Of a stretch of DNA of 64,000 bases, positions 43,212 through 53,113 are shown one piece after another. A program made the translations under genes and the position numbers. Every line of letters begins with the position of its first letter. Within the stretch, counting starts at the first letter, position 1. Under the pieces are notes generated by a model. The model saw only the letters and a program-made list of their open reading frames with translations, was not told the origin of the DNA and made no database searches. The stretch lies in NCBI RefSeq assembly GCF_905220565.1, contig NC_059414.1, positions 4,400,001 to 4,464,000 of the forward strand. Reading direction: 5' to 3'. Source of the stretch: Melitaea cinxia (Eukaryota; Arthropoda; Insecta; Lepidoptera; Nymphalidae).

Positions 43212-46200
43212 ATGAAACGTAATCGCCCTAATGAAGCCGGCAACAGAGTCCGACCGCCTGGATGGAGTGAGCAAGAACAATATACCAGCGAAGATGAAGA
43301 ATGTCCGTCACCACCCGCAAGAAAATTATTAAAGTCCTTGCTAGAGAACAAAGTTGAAAGGGCTATACGCGAACTTAATGAAGAAAGCGTACCACTTGGT
43401 AATTTTAAAGATCATCGCGCCGCGTCCCTCATACCAGAATTTGACCCCGATGGAGAAGATTGCACAGTATCAGCATGGTTAAAGAAGATTGATCAGTTGG
43501 GTGACATACATGGCTGGGATGATAAAGTAAAAGCCTTTCACTTACAAGACAAACTTCGCGGGCAAGCTCGAAAGTGGTACAACAGACTCGATGAATATAA
43601 CTATACTTGGAATGAGTGGAAACATTTGTTGGTACGAGCTTTTCCCAAACATCGCGATTATAGTGCTTTATTAGACGAAATGATGCATAGAAAAAAATTA
43701 CCGAACGAGACAATGACGAAATACTATCAAGATAAAATCGCCATGTGTTTTCGCTGCAATCTATCTGATGCTGCCAGTGTCTCGTGTATAATCAGAGGAT
43801 TACCGACTTCACTACAACCGAATGCACGTGCTTTCCAATGCCAGCGTCCGGATGAACTTTATGAGGCATTTCTCTGTTCCCTCGATGATTATCGTTCACC
43901 AGTATTCGAAGTACGCGCACCAATCAAGGATACTAAGCAAATGTTCACCGCTGATAAAAAAGTTAATCCTGAAATCGATCCTTGTCCGCGTTGCAAGAAG
44001 ACAGGTCACATTTTACGAAATTGTACGCTACCTGATCAACGAGTTTGTTTTAAGTGCGGTCGGCAAGGTCATATTGCCTCCCGCTGTTCAAGTATATTAA
44101 CTTCACAAGCCAAACCGAACCTTGAATCTGATAGCAATACCAAGGAAATCAGAATAGTGCAAAATTATAACGAAATTTATAAGAAAGTTGTGAAGGTCAA
44201 CGGAATTTTTCTAAAGTCATATATAGATACGGGTAGTCAAGTGAATGTTATAAATTCTCAAATTGTTTCTCTTTTGTCACTGAAAGTTTCACCTACCAAC
44301 ACTATTCTAAAAGGTTTTTCTGGTGGTTTACTTACAAGCCGCGGGGAAGTACAATTTGATTTAGAAATCGATAACACTGTAGTACAATGTACTGCACATG
44401 TTACAGAAATGGATATGCAAGACATTCATTTATTAATTGGACAACCAATTATAAACGCTGATCACATATCACTTGTGGTGACAAATGGGACGGCTACGCT
44501 AAGAGTGGATTCTGGTCCTTTAACTGGATTTGATGTAGTGGAAAAAGTTAACAAGTTTAAAGTGGTGACTTCAAGCAAGGAACCTCTACCACCCGGTGCC
44601 TCAATCATCAAAGTTAGAGTGCTGGGTAATACGTCCGGGAACGATGTTTGTACAACGCCACGGCACTATGAACTGCAGGGCGTGTCCTACATGTTACCAG
44701 CGACCTTGCTCCGAGGTAGCGAGGGCTACATTAAGGTTGTCAACACTGGGACCGTCAATGTTGACTGGGAAGCCGGCGAGGTTTTAGCTCGAGCCGAGAG
44801 CTATGACGAATTAGCCAGTCAGCCTAGCCAGGTGAGTCAAGCCAAGCCATTTTTATCCAACTTGCCTGCTACTTCACCAAATAATAGAAAATGCTTAATG
44901 ACTTCTACTTACAATATAAATAATGTAAATTCGTCTGCCTCCATCTTTACGGTGAACCAAATATCTAGTATTCACATAGGCGGTGTACCTATTTGCGAAA
45001 TTAGTATGGGAAGTTTAAATGAAAACGAGCGTAATAGTTTAATAAATTTATTGCTACAGTATAAACATACCTTTGCAAATAATACGAAAGATCTTGGTTG
45101 TACAAACATAATACAAATGAAAATAAAACTTACTACGCAGCAACCAATATATCGTCAACCTTATAGGTTATCGCATACTGAGCAACAAATAGTTAATTCC
45201 AAAGTCCATGAATTATTAGATGCTGGTATTATAAAAGAGTCCGAGTCAAATTATGCCTCTCCGGTTATCTTAGTCAAGAAAAAGAATGGTGATAGTAGAT
45301 TATGTATTGATTATCGTGCTCTTAACGCTATCACTATTAAAGACAGATATCCATTGCCTAACATTGACGATCATATTTCTAAATTAGCCGGTAAGAAATA
45401 TTTTACTAGTCTTGATATGGCCCAAAGTTATCATCAGTTATTAATCGCACCAGAGGACACTCACAAAACTGCTTTTATTACACCTCAGGGTCAGTACGAA
45501 TATTTACGTGTTCCATTTGGCTTAGCAAATGCACCATCTGTTTTTATGCGCGTGGTTAGCAAAATTGTTAATTCGATTCGTTGTACACAGAGTGACAGTT
45601 CACGTCATGAGATTCTCGCCTTTTTAGATGATTTACTTCTACCCTCAATAGATTTTATTTCGGGTTTAAGAATGTTAGAAGCGGTATTACAAAAATTTCA
45701 ATCGGAAAATTTAAAATTAAATATGAAAAAGTGCTCTTTTTTACAAGATAAAGTAACTTATTTAGGACATGAAATTTCTCAAGATGGGATTAAACCTGCA
45801 GAGCCAAAGTTGATTGCGGTTTCACATTTTCCTATACCTAAGAATGTACATGAAATACGTCAATTCATAGGACTTTGTAGCTATTTTCGAAAATTTATTA
45901 ATAAGTTCGCGATTATCGCCCGCCCTTTGACAGAACTAACAAAGAAAAATGTACCGTGGGTATGGGGTGATAAACAAATTGATAGTTTTAATGAATTAAA
46001 GAAATGTTTGTGCTCTAAACCAGTTTTAGCTTTATATGATTCTACTTTAAATACAGAAATACATACCGATGCGTGTAAGTTAGGCATAGCGGGTATATTA
46101 TTCCAGCTGCAGCTTGACGGAACCCTACGTCCGGTCATGTATTTTAGCCGAGTAACTTCTAGAGAGGAAACTATGTACCATAGCTATGAGTTAGAGACGT

Positions 46201-47735
46201 TAGCGGTCGTGGAATCTTTGCGTAAATTCAGAGTGTACGTTATAGGTAAACACGTAAAAATAATCACTGACTGTACTGCCGTCCGTGCCACTCTTACTAA
46301 ACGAGATATTATTCCCCGTATCGCTAGGTGGTGGTTGCTAATACAAGAGTACGATATTAGTGTAGAATATAGACCCGGGGAACGAATGAAGCATGTGGAT
46401 GCGTTAAGTAGAAATCCTATTGATGCAGTAAATATTAATCGCCTCGAAATCTCGGATTGGTTCTATACGATTCAGTATCAGGATGATAAATTGAAAAGCA
46501 TAATCGATCAACTAAACTCTAAGTCTGCTGGGCCCGATATAGTGAATAATTATGTAATATTAGATAACAGATTGTATAGAAAAACGCTCAACGGCAATCG
46601 CCTCGTAGTTCCTGGGGCGGCAAGGTGGAAGATCGTTCAAATGCACCACGATGAAATAGGCCACGTAGGATTAAAACGTTGTACAGATCTAATTAAAAAT
46701 GAATTTTGGTTTCCTAAAATGACACGGTTTATTCGAAAGTATGTAACATCTTGTTTGCACTGTGCTTATGGTAAGGGGGAATACGGTAAAAAGGAAGGTA
46801 TGTTACACCCGATTCCCAAGCCAAATGAACCCTTTAGAATGGTCCATATCGACCATTTAGGCCCTTTCTGTAGAACTAATAAAGGTCACGAATACATGTT
46901 GGTTATAACGGACGCATTTTCGAAATTTGTAATCGCAGAACCTACTAGGACAGTCAATTCGGTAGAAACATTAAGAGTACTCAAAAGAACATTTTCATTA
47001 TTTGGTTATCCAGATAGAGTAGTGACGGATCATGGTAAAGCTTTTACCAGTAGGTATTTTAAAAAGTTCGCGATAGACAAACAGTTCAAACATACATTAA
47101 ATTCAATTGCGTGTCCGCGTGCTAATGGACAAGTTGAACGCACTAATCGAACTATACTAAATGCTCTGCGCGCCACTGACCCTAGTGAAGCAGCTAATAA
47201 CTGGTCTAACTGCCTCCCCGACGTTATTTGGGGTATAAATAATACCGTAAATGATACTACTGGTTTTAAGCCCTACGATTTGATGTTTGCACGTGATGGT
47301 AGGCCAGTGTGTGATGTAACGATTCCAGATCAGGTATCAGAGTCAATTCAGTCTAAGCGCGAAAAGGCCAGTGCACGTATTGATAAGGCCACCGTTAAGA
47401 TGAAGCGAAACTTTGACAAACGCCGCAAAAGGAGTCATATTTACAAAAAGGGAGACTTGGTTCTATGGAGGCAGGCGCCTACAAGTAGTGCTGCTAAGGT
47501 TAACACTAAACTAGATGACTTATATTCAGGCCCTTATATTGTAACTAAAGTTATAGGTAACGATAGGTATAGAATTAGGAGCATAAAGGGGTTAAGAGGC
47601 TACAAAAACTTTACTGGGTTAGTTTCCGCTGACTCTTTGCGACCCTATCGTAGTGTAGCCCTAGTGTCAGATAGCGCGAGCAGCTCTGACGACCAACTAG
47701 AAACTGAAGATCTTATTGACCTTCTAGAAAGCTAA
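43212..47735 (+). CDS. Gypsy gag-pol polyprotein
   Basis: 1507 residues in a single frame. The gag-type region is followed by two CCHC knuckles (about 256-292: CPRCKKTGHILRNC, CFKCGRQGHIASRC), aspartic protease (SYIDTGSQVNVI, about 338), RT (LCIDYRALNAITIKDRYPLP; FLDDLL at about 803), RNase H (EIHTDACKLGIAG, about 950; TDCTAV), and integrase with an HHCC finger (HHDEIGHVG...CLHC, about 1143-1185) and DDE core (HIDHLGPF, VVTDHGKAF, ANGQVERTNR, about 1212-1310). No frameshift separates gag from pol. All catalytic residues appear present, so the copy may be active. Confidence 0.96.
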   Translation: MKRNRPNEAGNRVRPPGWSEQEQYTSEDEECPSPPARKLLKSLLENKVERAIRELNEESVPLGNFKDHRAASLIPEFDPDGEDCTVSAWLKKIDQLGDIHGWDDKVKAFHLQDKLRGQARKWYNRLDEYNYTWNEWKHLLVRAFPKHRDYSALLDEMMHRKKLPNETMTKYYQDKIAMCFRCNLSDAASVSCIIRGLPTSLQPNARAFQCQRPDELYEAFLCSLDDYRSPVFEVRAPIKDTKQMFTADKKVNPEIDPCPRCKKTGHILRNCTLPDQRVCFKCGRQGHIASRCSSILTSQAKPNLESDSNTKEIRIVQNYNEIYKKVVKVNGIFLKSYIDTGSQVNVINSQIVSLLSLKVSPTNTILKGFSGGLLTSRGEVQFDLEIDNTVVQCTAHVTEMDMQDIHLLIGQPIINADHISLVVTNGTATLRVDSGPLTGFDVVEKVNKFKVVTSSKEPLPPGASIIKVRVLGNTSGNDVCTTPRHYELQGVSYMLPATLLRGSEGYIKVVNTGTVNVDWEAGEVLARAESYDELASQPSQVSQAKPFLSNLPATSPNNRKCLMTSTYNINNVNSSASIFTVNQISSIHIGGVPICEISMGSLNENERNSLINLLLQYKHTFANNTKDLGCTNIIQMKIKLTTQQPIYRQPYRLSHTEQQIVNSKVHELLDAGIIKESESNYASPVILVKKKNGDSRLCIDYRALNAITIKDRYPLPNIDDHISKLAGKKYFTSLDMAQSYHQLLIAPEDTHKTAFITPQGQYEYLRVPFGLANAPSVFMRVVSKIVNSIRCTQSDSSRHEILAFLDDLLLPSIDFISGLRMLEAVLQKFQSENLKLNMKKCSFLQDKVTYLGHEISQDGIKPAEPKLIAVSHFPIPKNVHEIRQFIGLCSYFRKFINKFAIIARPLTELTKKNVPWVWGDKQIDSFNELKKCLCSKPVLALYDSTLNTEIHTDACKLGIAGILFQLQLDGTLRPVMYFSRVTSREETMYHSYELETLAVVESLRKFRVYVIGKHVKIITDCTAVRATLTKRDIIPRIARWWLLIQEYDISVEYRPGERMKHVDALSRNPIDAVNINRLEISDWFYTIQYQDDKLKSIIDQLNSKSAGPDIVNNYVILDNRLYRKTLNGNRLVVPGAARWKIVQMHHDEIGHVGLKRCTDLIKNEFWFPKMTRFIRKYVTSCLHCAYGKGEYGKKEGMLHPIPKPNEPFRMVHIDHLGPFCRTNKGHEYMLVITDAFSKFVIAEPTRTVNSVETLRVLKRTFSLFGYPDRVVTDHGKAFTSRYFKKFAIDKQFKHTLNSIACPRANGQVERTNRTILNALRATDPSEAANNWSNCLPDVIWGINNTVNDTTGFKPYDLMFARDGRPVCDVTIPDQVSESIQSKREKASARIDKATVKMKRNFDKRRKRSHIYKKGDLVLWRQAPTSSAAKVNTKLDDLYSGPYIVTKVIGNDRYRIRSIKGLRGYKNFTGLVSADSLRPYRSVALVSDSASSSDDQLETEDLIDLLES

Positions 47736-47783
47736 TTGACAACGTCTTCCCATTGCGGGAGCAATTGTTTCAGGATGGCCGAC

Positions 47784-48074
47784 TGTAACGCCACACCATA
47801 TTGCCTAGCCGAGCCTTATGACGCCACGCCATAGCCAAGCGAAGCCAAGCCAAAGCCAAAGCCATACGGTTCGATAACGATCTTCCGGTTGTGAGTGACA
47901 TTACGTTCCACCGCCAAATAAAGAGGGTATAAATGAGCCGATTGTTGATTTATGTGATTATTCTTGTGTTAGCATTCAAATAAGTAGAAACGCTGCCAGT
48001 TTGTATAAGTGATTCTTAATAAAGTAATAATTGTATAAAGTGCTTTAAGTGTTTGTTTTACCTCTGCCGTTTTA
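47784..48074 (+). repeat. 3' LTR of the gypsy element
   Basis: 291 bp, identical to the 5' LTR, and followed by TTTT. Confidence 0.95.
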
Positions 48075-48492
48075 TTTTATTGGTTAAAATAGATCCGGCA
48101 AACACTAATACTGAAACCAGTGACATACAGCGGCGTTGACGCAAACGAAAAGTTATGAGGTTCATGAAGTGGGCACCCAGAATTATGAATTTATAATTTA
48201 TGATAATGTAGTTTTACTTAATCGTTTGCGCGTTAAAATTTATGAAAAAAAGGATCGATAACATTTGTTTGCGCGTGTCCTCGTTTTTGAGAAAAATCAA
48301 AATCAAAATTGGGTGCTACAACGCCAGCACTTAAAAATAAAATCCACTTTTGGTTTAAAAATGGTGAATATTTTTATTTATACATATCAACTGCGCATGA
48401 CACGCGCAGATGGCAGCCGAAAGAATTATTGAGCTATAATAACTCAATAATAAATTATTAATATTTTAATATTTTTTATCGGGAAATAATAT

Positions 48493-48892
48493 TTTCAGGA
48501 GAAACAAACTTATTTATTTAAAAAAAAAGAAAGACAGAAGACCGAACACTTAACTTCTATTTATTACTAATTTTTACAAACACAACAATTATCACAAAAA
48601 TTAACCTTAACCACGAACTTAATCGAAAACAATGACCGAGAATTACAATTTAAATTAACCAAGCAAACAACCATTACTTTGAATATAAAAATGATCAACG
48701 GACTCGTCATGAAACAACGACCTATCGTTTCGAAAGCCGAGAAGCAAATGAGCCCTCTGAACGGGTAGGGACTGCTTTTATTGACGTTGTTGCATGACGT
48801 TACAAAAGGTATTAGCGGGTAGGGAACTATTTTTATTAACACTGTTGCACGACGTCACGAAACGTATTAAAATAATCGAGATTATGCTAACA
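48493..48892 (-). repeat. 3' LTR of the non-autonomous LTR element
   Basis: 400-bp direct repeat of 52428-52827. Its apparent 91-codon reading frame is the same in both LTRs and is an accident of LTR sequence. Confidence 0.88.
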
Positions 48893-49145
48893 CGGCCTCT
48901 CCTGACCGTGCGCCGTCCCCGGTGCACATTTTCACCACGAGTGCTGGCTAGTCGGTGGACGCTGATAAGGACTCGAGCTCGCCGTCTCCAGGGAGAACTC
49001 CAGGGGAAGCAGTAGTGGGAGCCGTCGAAGGCCCAAGCTGAGCATTGTCACATTCATCGTCTGTAGCAGACTCTGTTCACTAGAAATAAATAACAAAATA
49101 TGAGTTTAATCAACAGTTGGCACAGATGCCTCTCAAGGCCTACAC

Positions 49146-49490
49146 GGACAGAGGCAGTATTACGCGATATCCATCATGTGATCCAGGGACAGAGGCAGTA
49201 TTACGCGATATCCACTATGTGATCCAGGGACAGAGGCAGTATTACGCGATATCCACTATGTAATCAACGGACAGAGGCAGTATTACGCGATATCCATCAT
49301 GTGACCCAGGGACAGAGGCAGTATTACGCGATATCCACTATGTAATCAACGGACAGAGGCAGTATTACGCGATATCCATCATGTGACCCAGGGACAGAGG
49401 CAGTAGTATTACGCGATATCCACTATGTGATCCAGGGACAGAGGCAGTATTACGCAATACCCATCACAGAAAGCAGACAGAGGCAGTATT
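49146..49490. repeat. 41-bp tandem repeat array
   Basis: About 8.5 copies of a unit starting GGACAGAGGCAGTATTACGC and continuing GATATCCATCATGTGATCCA. Two variant types (CATCATGTGAYCCAG and CACTATGTAATCAAC) alternate in part, suggesting expansion by dimers. One unit has a 3-bp insertion. It lies in the 3' half of the LTR element. Confidence 0.93.
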
Positions 49491-49717
49491 ACGCTTGTCT
49501 CAAATAACAAAACGGTCATTTTGTTACGTCGTGCCAGCAACGTGCAGGTGCCATCGCACGTGTACAGCTCCGCACCACACCGTACACGGAGCCACCACAC
49601 GCATGACTACGCCGACACGCGTGTCCACTCGTAAAGGCATCTCACATACACGATTCATGTACCTTGCTGTAAAATACGGCAATTGGTTAGCTTGCTAATT
49701 CATGAAAAATATAGCAG

Positions 49718-50043
49718 TGTGGCTACGGCACTAAGGAACATAGCCACCCCCTCTCTTCCCGCGGGTGTCGTAAGAGGCGACCAAGGGACAACACAGTTCC
49801 GCCACCACCGTGGAACCCAAAAAGCCTACCGGTGGCGGGACAACCATCCAACCGCTGGCCCCGAAATACACAGGCCGAAGGTGGGCACCAGCGCCCCCGA
49901 CGTGACAAAGCCAGCCCCGCGGCCACGAACCCGCCTGTCCAGCGTGGTGACCACGGGCAAAACACACGAGTTCACGCCACGCTTGGCGCAAACTTGTGGA
50001 GGCCCATGTCCAGCAGTGGACTGCATAGGCTGTAATGATAATG
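49718..50043 (+). mobile_element. Internally deleted, SINE-like RTE derivative
   Basis: 326 bp flanked by ATAGCAG (49711-49717, 50044-50050). The first ~250 bp match the 5'UTR of the full-length RTE (GTGTGGCTACGGCACTAAGG; 'gtcgtaagaggcgaccaagg') and the last ~70 bp match its 3' end ('tccagcagtggactgcatag'), with a (TGATAA)n tail; the ORF between is gone. Confidence 0.8.
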
Positions 50044-50814
50044 ATAGCAGAGGCTCCACGTTTGCTTACCCGTACTGCTACCATGGCGGTGTATACCAAC
50101 CGCTATCGAAGAATACGAAGCACGTGTCCGGCGTCCACTCGCCGAGCCACTGAACCATGTGTTCAGAGGCTGCTCGTATCGTCTTACCATAGGAGCCTGC
50201 CAGCAACTTCAACTCGTATCGGTTATGCGGGAGTGCGCTAAGCACACTGTAAGTGCTTGCTAGATTTTAATCACAAAGACAAAGTCCTCTACAGCAAAGA
50301 TTCGCCGTTTCTTAATAATTTCGCAATACAGATATAGCCTGTAAGACCTAGAAATTGGTTAACCTGTCTTGCGTTGGTAGGCTTCGGTGACTGAATAAGT
50401 GCCTCAATTTTACTAAAGCTCGGCCTCACCTGACCTTGGTAAATTAATCAACCAAGATATTCTACCTGTTTCTAAAAAGATACTCGACTTAAAGCTGCTT
50501 CACGTTCTATCCTGCATCACACAATCATTTAACCACGACTGCGCTTCATCCCGTAAACAACTACCCACACGATCTAAACTCGCGACAGAAATTGAACGAC
50601 GAACGATCATTACTGGTCCACTCGTTTAATCAAATTTTGGCATCGCCCTTAAAACAATTAGCGACTCGCGATAAGCCCTCAAAATCTTCTCTATAACACG
50701 TCTACTTCACGTCAACTTCACTATACCACGCTCTAAAATTGTGTACAGCTGGATCAAAATTTGATACATAACTCTGCGGCTCTCGTGGACGCATCGTTCT
50801 CCACTACAGATACG

Positions 50815-51243
50815 TTACCAGTTTCGTACGTAAGTTTGCAACAAATTTCGTGATGAGTTGACTGTCGATTGCTCGGTAGCAGACAGACGAGTCGTAATCG
50901 CATTTATCGTATGATTAATTGAACTACTATCACTGCGCGAACGATATCTACCCGAAAGTAACGAATACTCACTGCTACTGCGTGATAACCGTTCGCGATT
51001 CTGCGAACACAGCCTGCGTGGTCGCAGGGAACGTTCAGTAAGTTGACACGGCGCCCACTCGAGACGATTGCACACACCAGCCGGCCTAGCATGCATACAA
51101 CGAGATATCTCTTGACGAGAGAGAGAGATAATGTCTACATCGAGTATTTTCTCGATTACCCTAACATGCGCACTACGAGAGACAAAATTCTCTTCCGAAG
51201 ACTTCGCCTTGTCGAGTAGAGAAACATTATCAACCATAATCAC
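50815..51243 (-). pseudogene. Arg/Ser-rich gag-like fragment, part 2
   Basis: The open minus-strand frame of 142 codons (ERLSRSSSEYSLLSGRYRSR, IEKILDVDIISLSRQEISRC) lies in the orientation expected for the LTR element's gag. No zinc knuckle or conserved capsid motif was identified. It is separated from the first fragment (52362-52171) by the U2/LINE insertion. Product unrecognised. Confidence 0.35.
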
Positions 51244-51373
51244 AACTGAATATCATTCTTATTTCTTATGTCGTAAAGTTGAATTTACAAGGTTATTGAC
51301 CAATCGTGCCAAACCGGGATGAGCCAACGTTTGTATAATTTCAAACGAGTGACACATGTTTTATTTAACAATG

Positions 51374-51760
51374 TTCTCGGCCTTTTGGCTAAGATAAAAA
51401 GTGTATATCTAATTTAAAAAATCTAATATGGAAAATAAAACGGCGTAAGTAAATGAATTTAATTATATATGTAAAACAATATGCTCGTGTTGTGCTTTAT
51501 ATCTTGTCGCACATTAGATAATTGTAATTCTATCACGCATTGTTTTTTTTTTTTTTAATTTTTAAAATTTTTTGAATTTTTGATTTTTTTTTTGATTATT
51601 GATTTTACTTTTATTCTATTTAATTTTATTTTTACTTATTGATTTTTTTAATATAATTTTGTTTTGTTTTTTATTCTGAATGTTGTCTTGTCTTGTTGTA
51701 CTAACCCAATATGGACTTATACTTTGGTCTGAAATAAAGTATTATTATTATTATTATTTA
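51374..51760 (+). mobile_element. U2 snRNA/LINE chimeric retrocopy
   Basis: The segment starts with TTCTCGGCCTTTTGGCTAAG, identical to positions ~6-25 of U2 snRNA, followed by diverged U2-like 'aaagtgtatatct' to about 51431. It continues into an AT-rich body ending 'ctgaaataaagtattattat' with a (TTA)n tail, a LINE-type 3' end. The structure resembles template-switch snRNA-LINE chimeras. It interrupts the LTR element interior. The U2 part lacks the rest of the snRNA, so it is not a functional U2 gene. Confidence 0.65.
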
Positions 51761-52170
51761 GAATAAGAAGCAACAGGGCGCAAATACGTTTTTTGTGTCA
51801 TTATATGGCACACTTCACTCGACTTTTCGCATTTCCCGCTCTTCGTATACCGAAATTATATAATTATAATAGGGAAACGCCATGGTATACAAAATATAGG
51901 CACCCGGTTTTATTTATTTTTTATTTATCGTCTTTCTCGTCGATGATATTGAAAACGAGAAGTTTCTCTTCCTAAAACGACAAAATTCGACAAAATTACG
52001 ATGTCATGTTAGCTTCCGTAGAGATAAATATCACAGATCACTAAAATTTAATGATTATCTCTTCTATTGACGTAACGAGAAGAGTATCGCGTGCACGCAT
52101 GTTAGCTACTGTAGACATAGAGAGATAATACGAGAAAAGGGGTAGACAAAATTTTGTCGTAGCGCGCATG

Positions 52171-52362
52171 CTAGGCCTGCTGAGATAACCTTTCATAGTC
52201 AGATTCACTTCGCGATCTATGACGACGGCGATTTACCCGTGACGGCCTATTGCGAGTTTGTTCGTTCCTTATAGATTTACCGCGGGACTGCCTATTTTCA
52301 CGGCTAGGAGTCCTGCCTGATCGACTATGTGAACACGAACCGCACGATCGTGAACGCGGCAT
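52171..52362 (-). pseudogene. Arg/Ser-rich gag-like fragment, part 1
   Basis: 63 codons starting with an ATG (MPRSRSCGSCSHSRSGRTPS) about 50 bp inside the primer-binding end of the LTR element, where gag should start. The composition is basic, SR-rich and nucleic-acid-binding-like. The frame stops near the U2/LINE insertion side. Family not recognised. Confidence 0.4.
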
Positions 52363-52414
52363 GACGATTTCAAATTAACGGCTGTTTGCTTATGAAGTGG
52401 TGTCGTAAGGAGCA

Positions 52415-52427
52415 ATCCCACTTCTGA
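52415..52427 (-). promoter_or_regulatory. Primer-binding site of the non-autonomous LTR element
   Basis: TCAGAAGTGGGAT on the minus strand, abutting the 5' LTR. It differs by one base from the motif at the gypsy element (43198-43210). Its position fixes the element as minus-strand. Confidence 0.55.
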
Positions 52428-52827
52428 TTTCAGGAGAAACAAACTTATTTATTTAAAAAAAAAGAAAGACAGAAGACCGAACACTTAACTTCTATTTATT
52501 ACTAATTTTTACAAACACAACAATTATCACAAAAATTAACCTTAACCACGAACTTAATCGAAAACAATGACCGAGAATTACAATTTAAATTAACCAAGCA
52601 AACAACCATTACTTTGAATATAAAAATGATCAACGGACTCGTCATGAAACAACGACCTATCGTTTCGAAAGCCGAGAAGCAAATGAGCCCTCTGAACGGG
52701 TAGGGACTGCTTTTATTGACGTTGTTGCATGACGTTACAAAAGGTATTAGCGGGTAGGGAACTATTTTTATTAACACTGTTGCACGACGTCACGAAACGT
52801 ATTAAAATAATCGAGATTATGCTAACA
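52428..52827 (-). repeat. 5' LTR of the non-autonomous LTR element
   Basis: 400 bp, identical by eye to 48493-48892. TGTTAGC start on the minus strand. Confidence 0.88.
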
Positions 52828-53113
52828 ATATAATTTAATATCGGTGCTGGTGTTGTAGAACCCGATTTTGATTTTGATTTTTCTCAAAAACGAGGACACG
52901 CGCAAACAAATGTTATTGATCCTTTTTTTCATAAATTTTAACGCGCAAACGATTAAGTAAAACTAAATTATCATAAATTATAAATTCATATTTCTGGGTG
53001 CCAACTTCATGAACTTAAAGTTATGACATTATCGTACACTTTATTTTTGTGTTAACCACACATTAGGTCATTCTAAACATATCAAATCAATGATTTCGAT
53101 CTAGCGGGTACAT

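Larger units (their letters stand above)
42902..48078 (+). mobile_element. Ty3/gypsy LTR retrotransposon with identical LTRs
   Basis: 5' LTR 42906-43196 and 3' LTR 47784-48074 are both 291 bp and identical by eye, beginning TGTAACGCC and ending GCCGTTTTA. Flanking TTTT (42902-42905, 48075-48078) is the likely 4-bp duplication. Each LTR has a TATA box (GGGTATAAATGAG) and AATAAA signals. One gag-pol ORF fills the interior. There is no env. LTR identity and the open ORF point to very recent insertion. No clear polypurine tract is visible before the 3' LTR. Confidence 0.95.
48493..52827 (-). mobile_element. Non-autonomous LTR element with identical 400-bp LTRs
   Basis: Direct repeats 48493-48892 and 52428-52827 are 400 bp each and identical by eye. 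Flanking ATAT (48489-48492, 52828-52831) is the likely duplication. On the minus strand the LTR begins TGTTAGCATAATC and ends CTCCTGAAA, immediately followed by the primer-site motif (52427-52415), which fixes the orientation. The 3.5-kb interior has no protease, RT or integrase; it holds short gag-like frames, a 41-bp tandem array, an RTE derivative and a U2/LINE chimera. It must have been mobilised in trans. Confidence 0.85.
48149..53026. mobile_element. MULE-like element with ~190-bp TIRs and 10-bp duplication, split by an LTR element
   Basis: The arms 48159-48345 and 52840-53016 are near-perfect inverted copies (ends GGTTCATGAAGTGGGCACCC and its partner GGGTGCCAACTTCATGAACTT, both containing 'cgcgcaaacgattaagtaaa' or its complement). 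The direct repeat AAAGTTATGA flanks both outer ends (48149-48158, 53017-53026). Long TIRs with a 9-11-bp duplication are characteristic of Mutator-like elements. Removing the LTR element leaves roughly 525 bp with no transposase, i.e. a non-autonomous MULE. Confidence 0.75.

Noticed and set aside
48567..48842. 91-codon minus-strand frame, identical at 52502-52777
   Set aside because: It lies wholly inside the two identical LTRs; duplication reflects the LTR structure, not a conserved gene.
49731..50099. Four overlapping 70-150-codon frames
   Set aside because: GC-rich SINE-like RTE derivative; frames come from 5'UTR sequence and carry no domain.
51374..51431. Possible functional U2 snRNA gene
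   Set aside because: Only the first ~25 bases match well; the branch-site-recognition region and the rest of U2 are diverged or missing.
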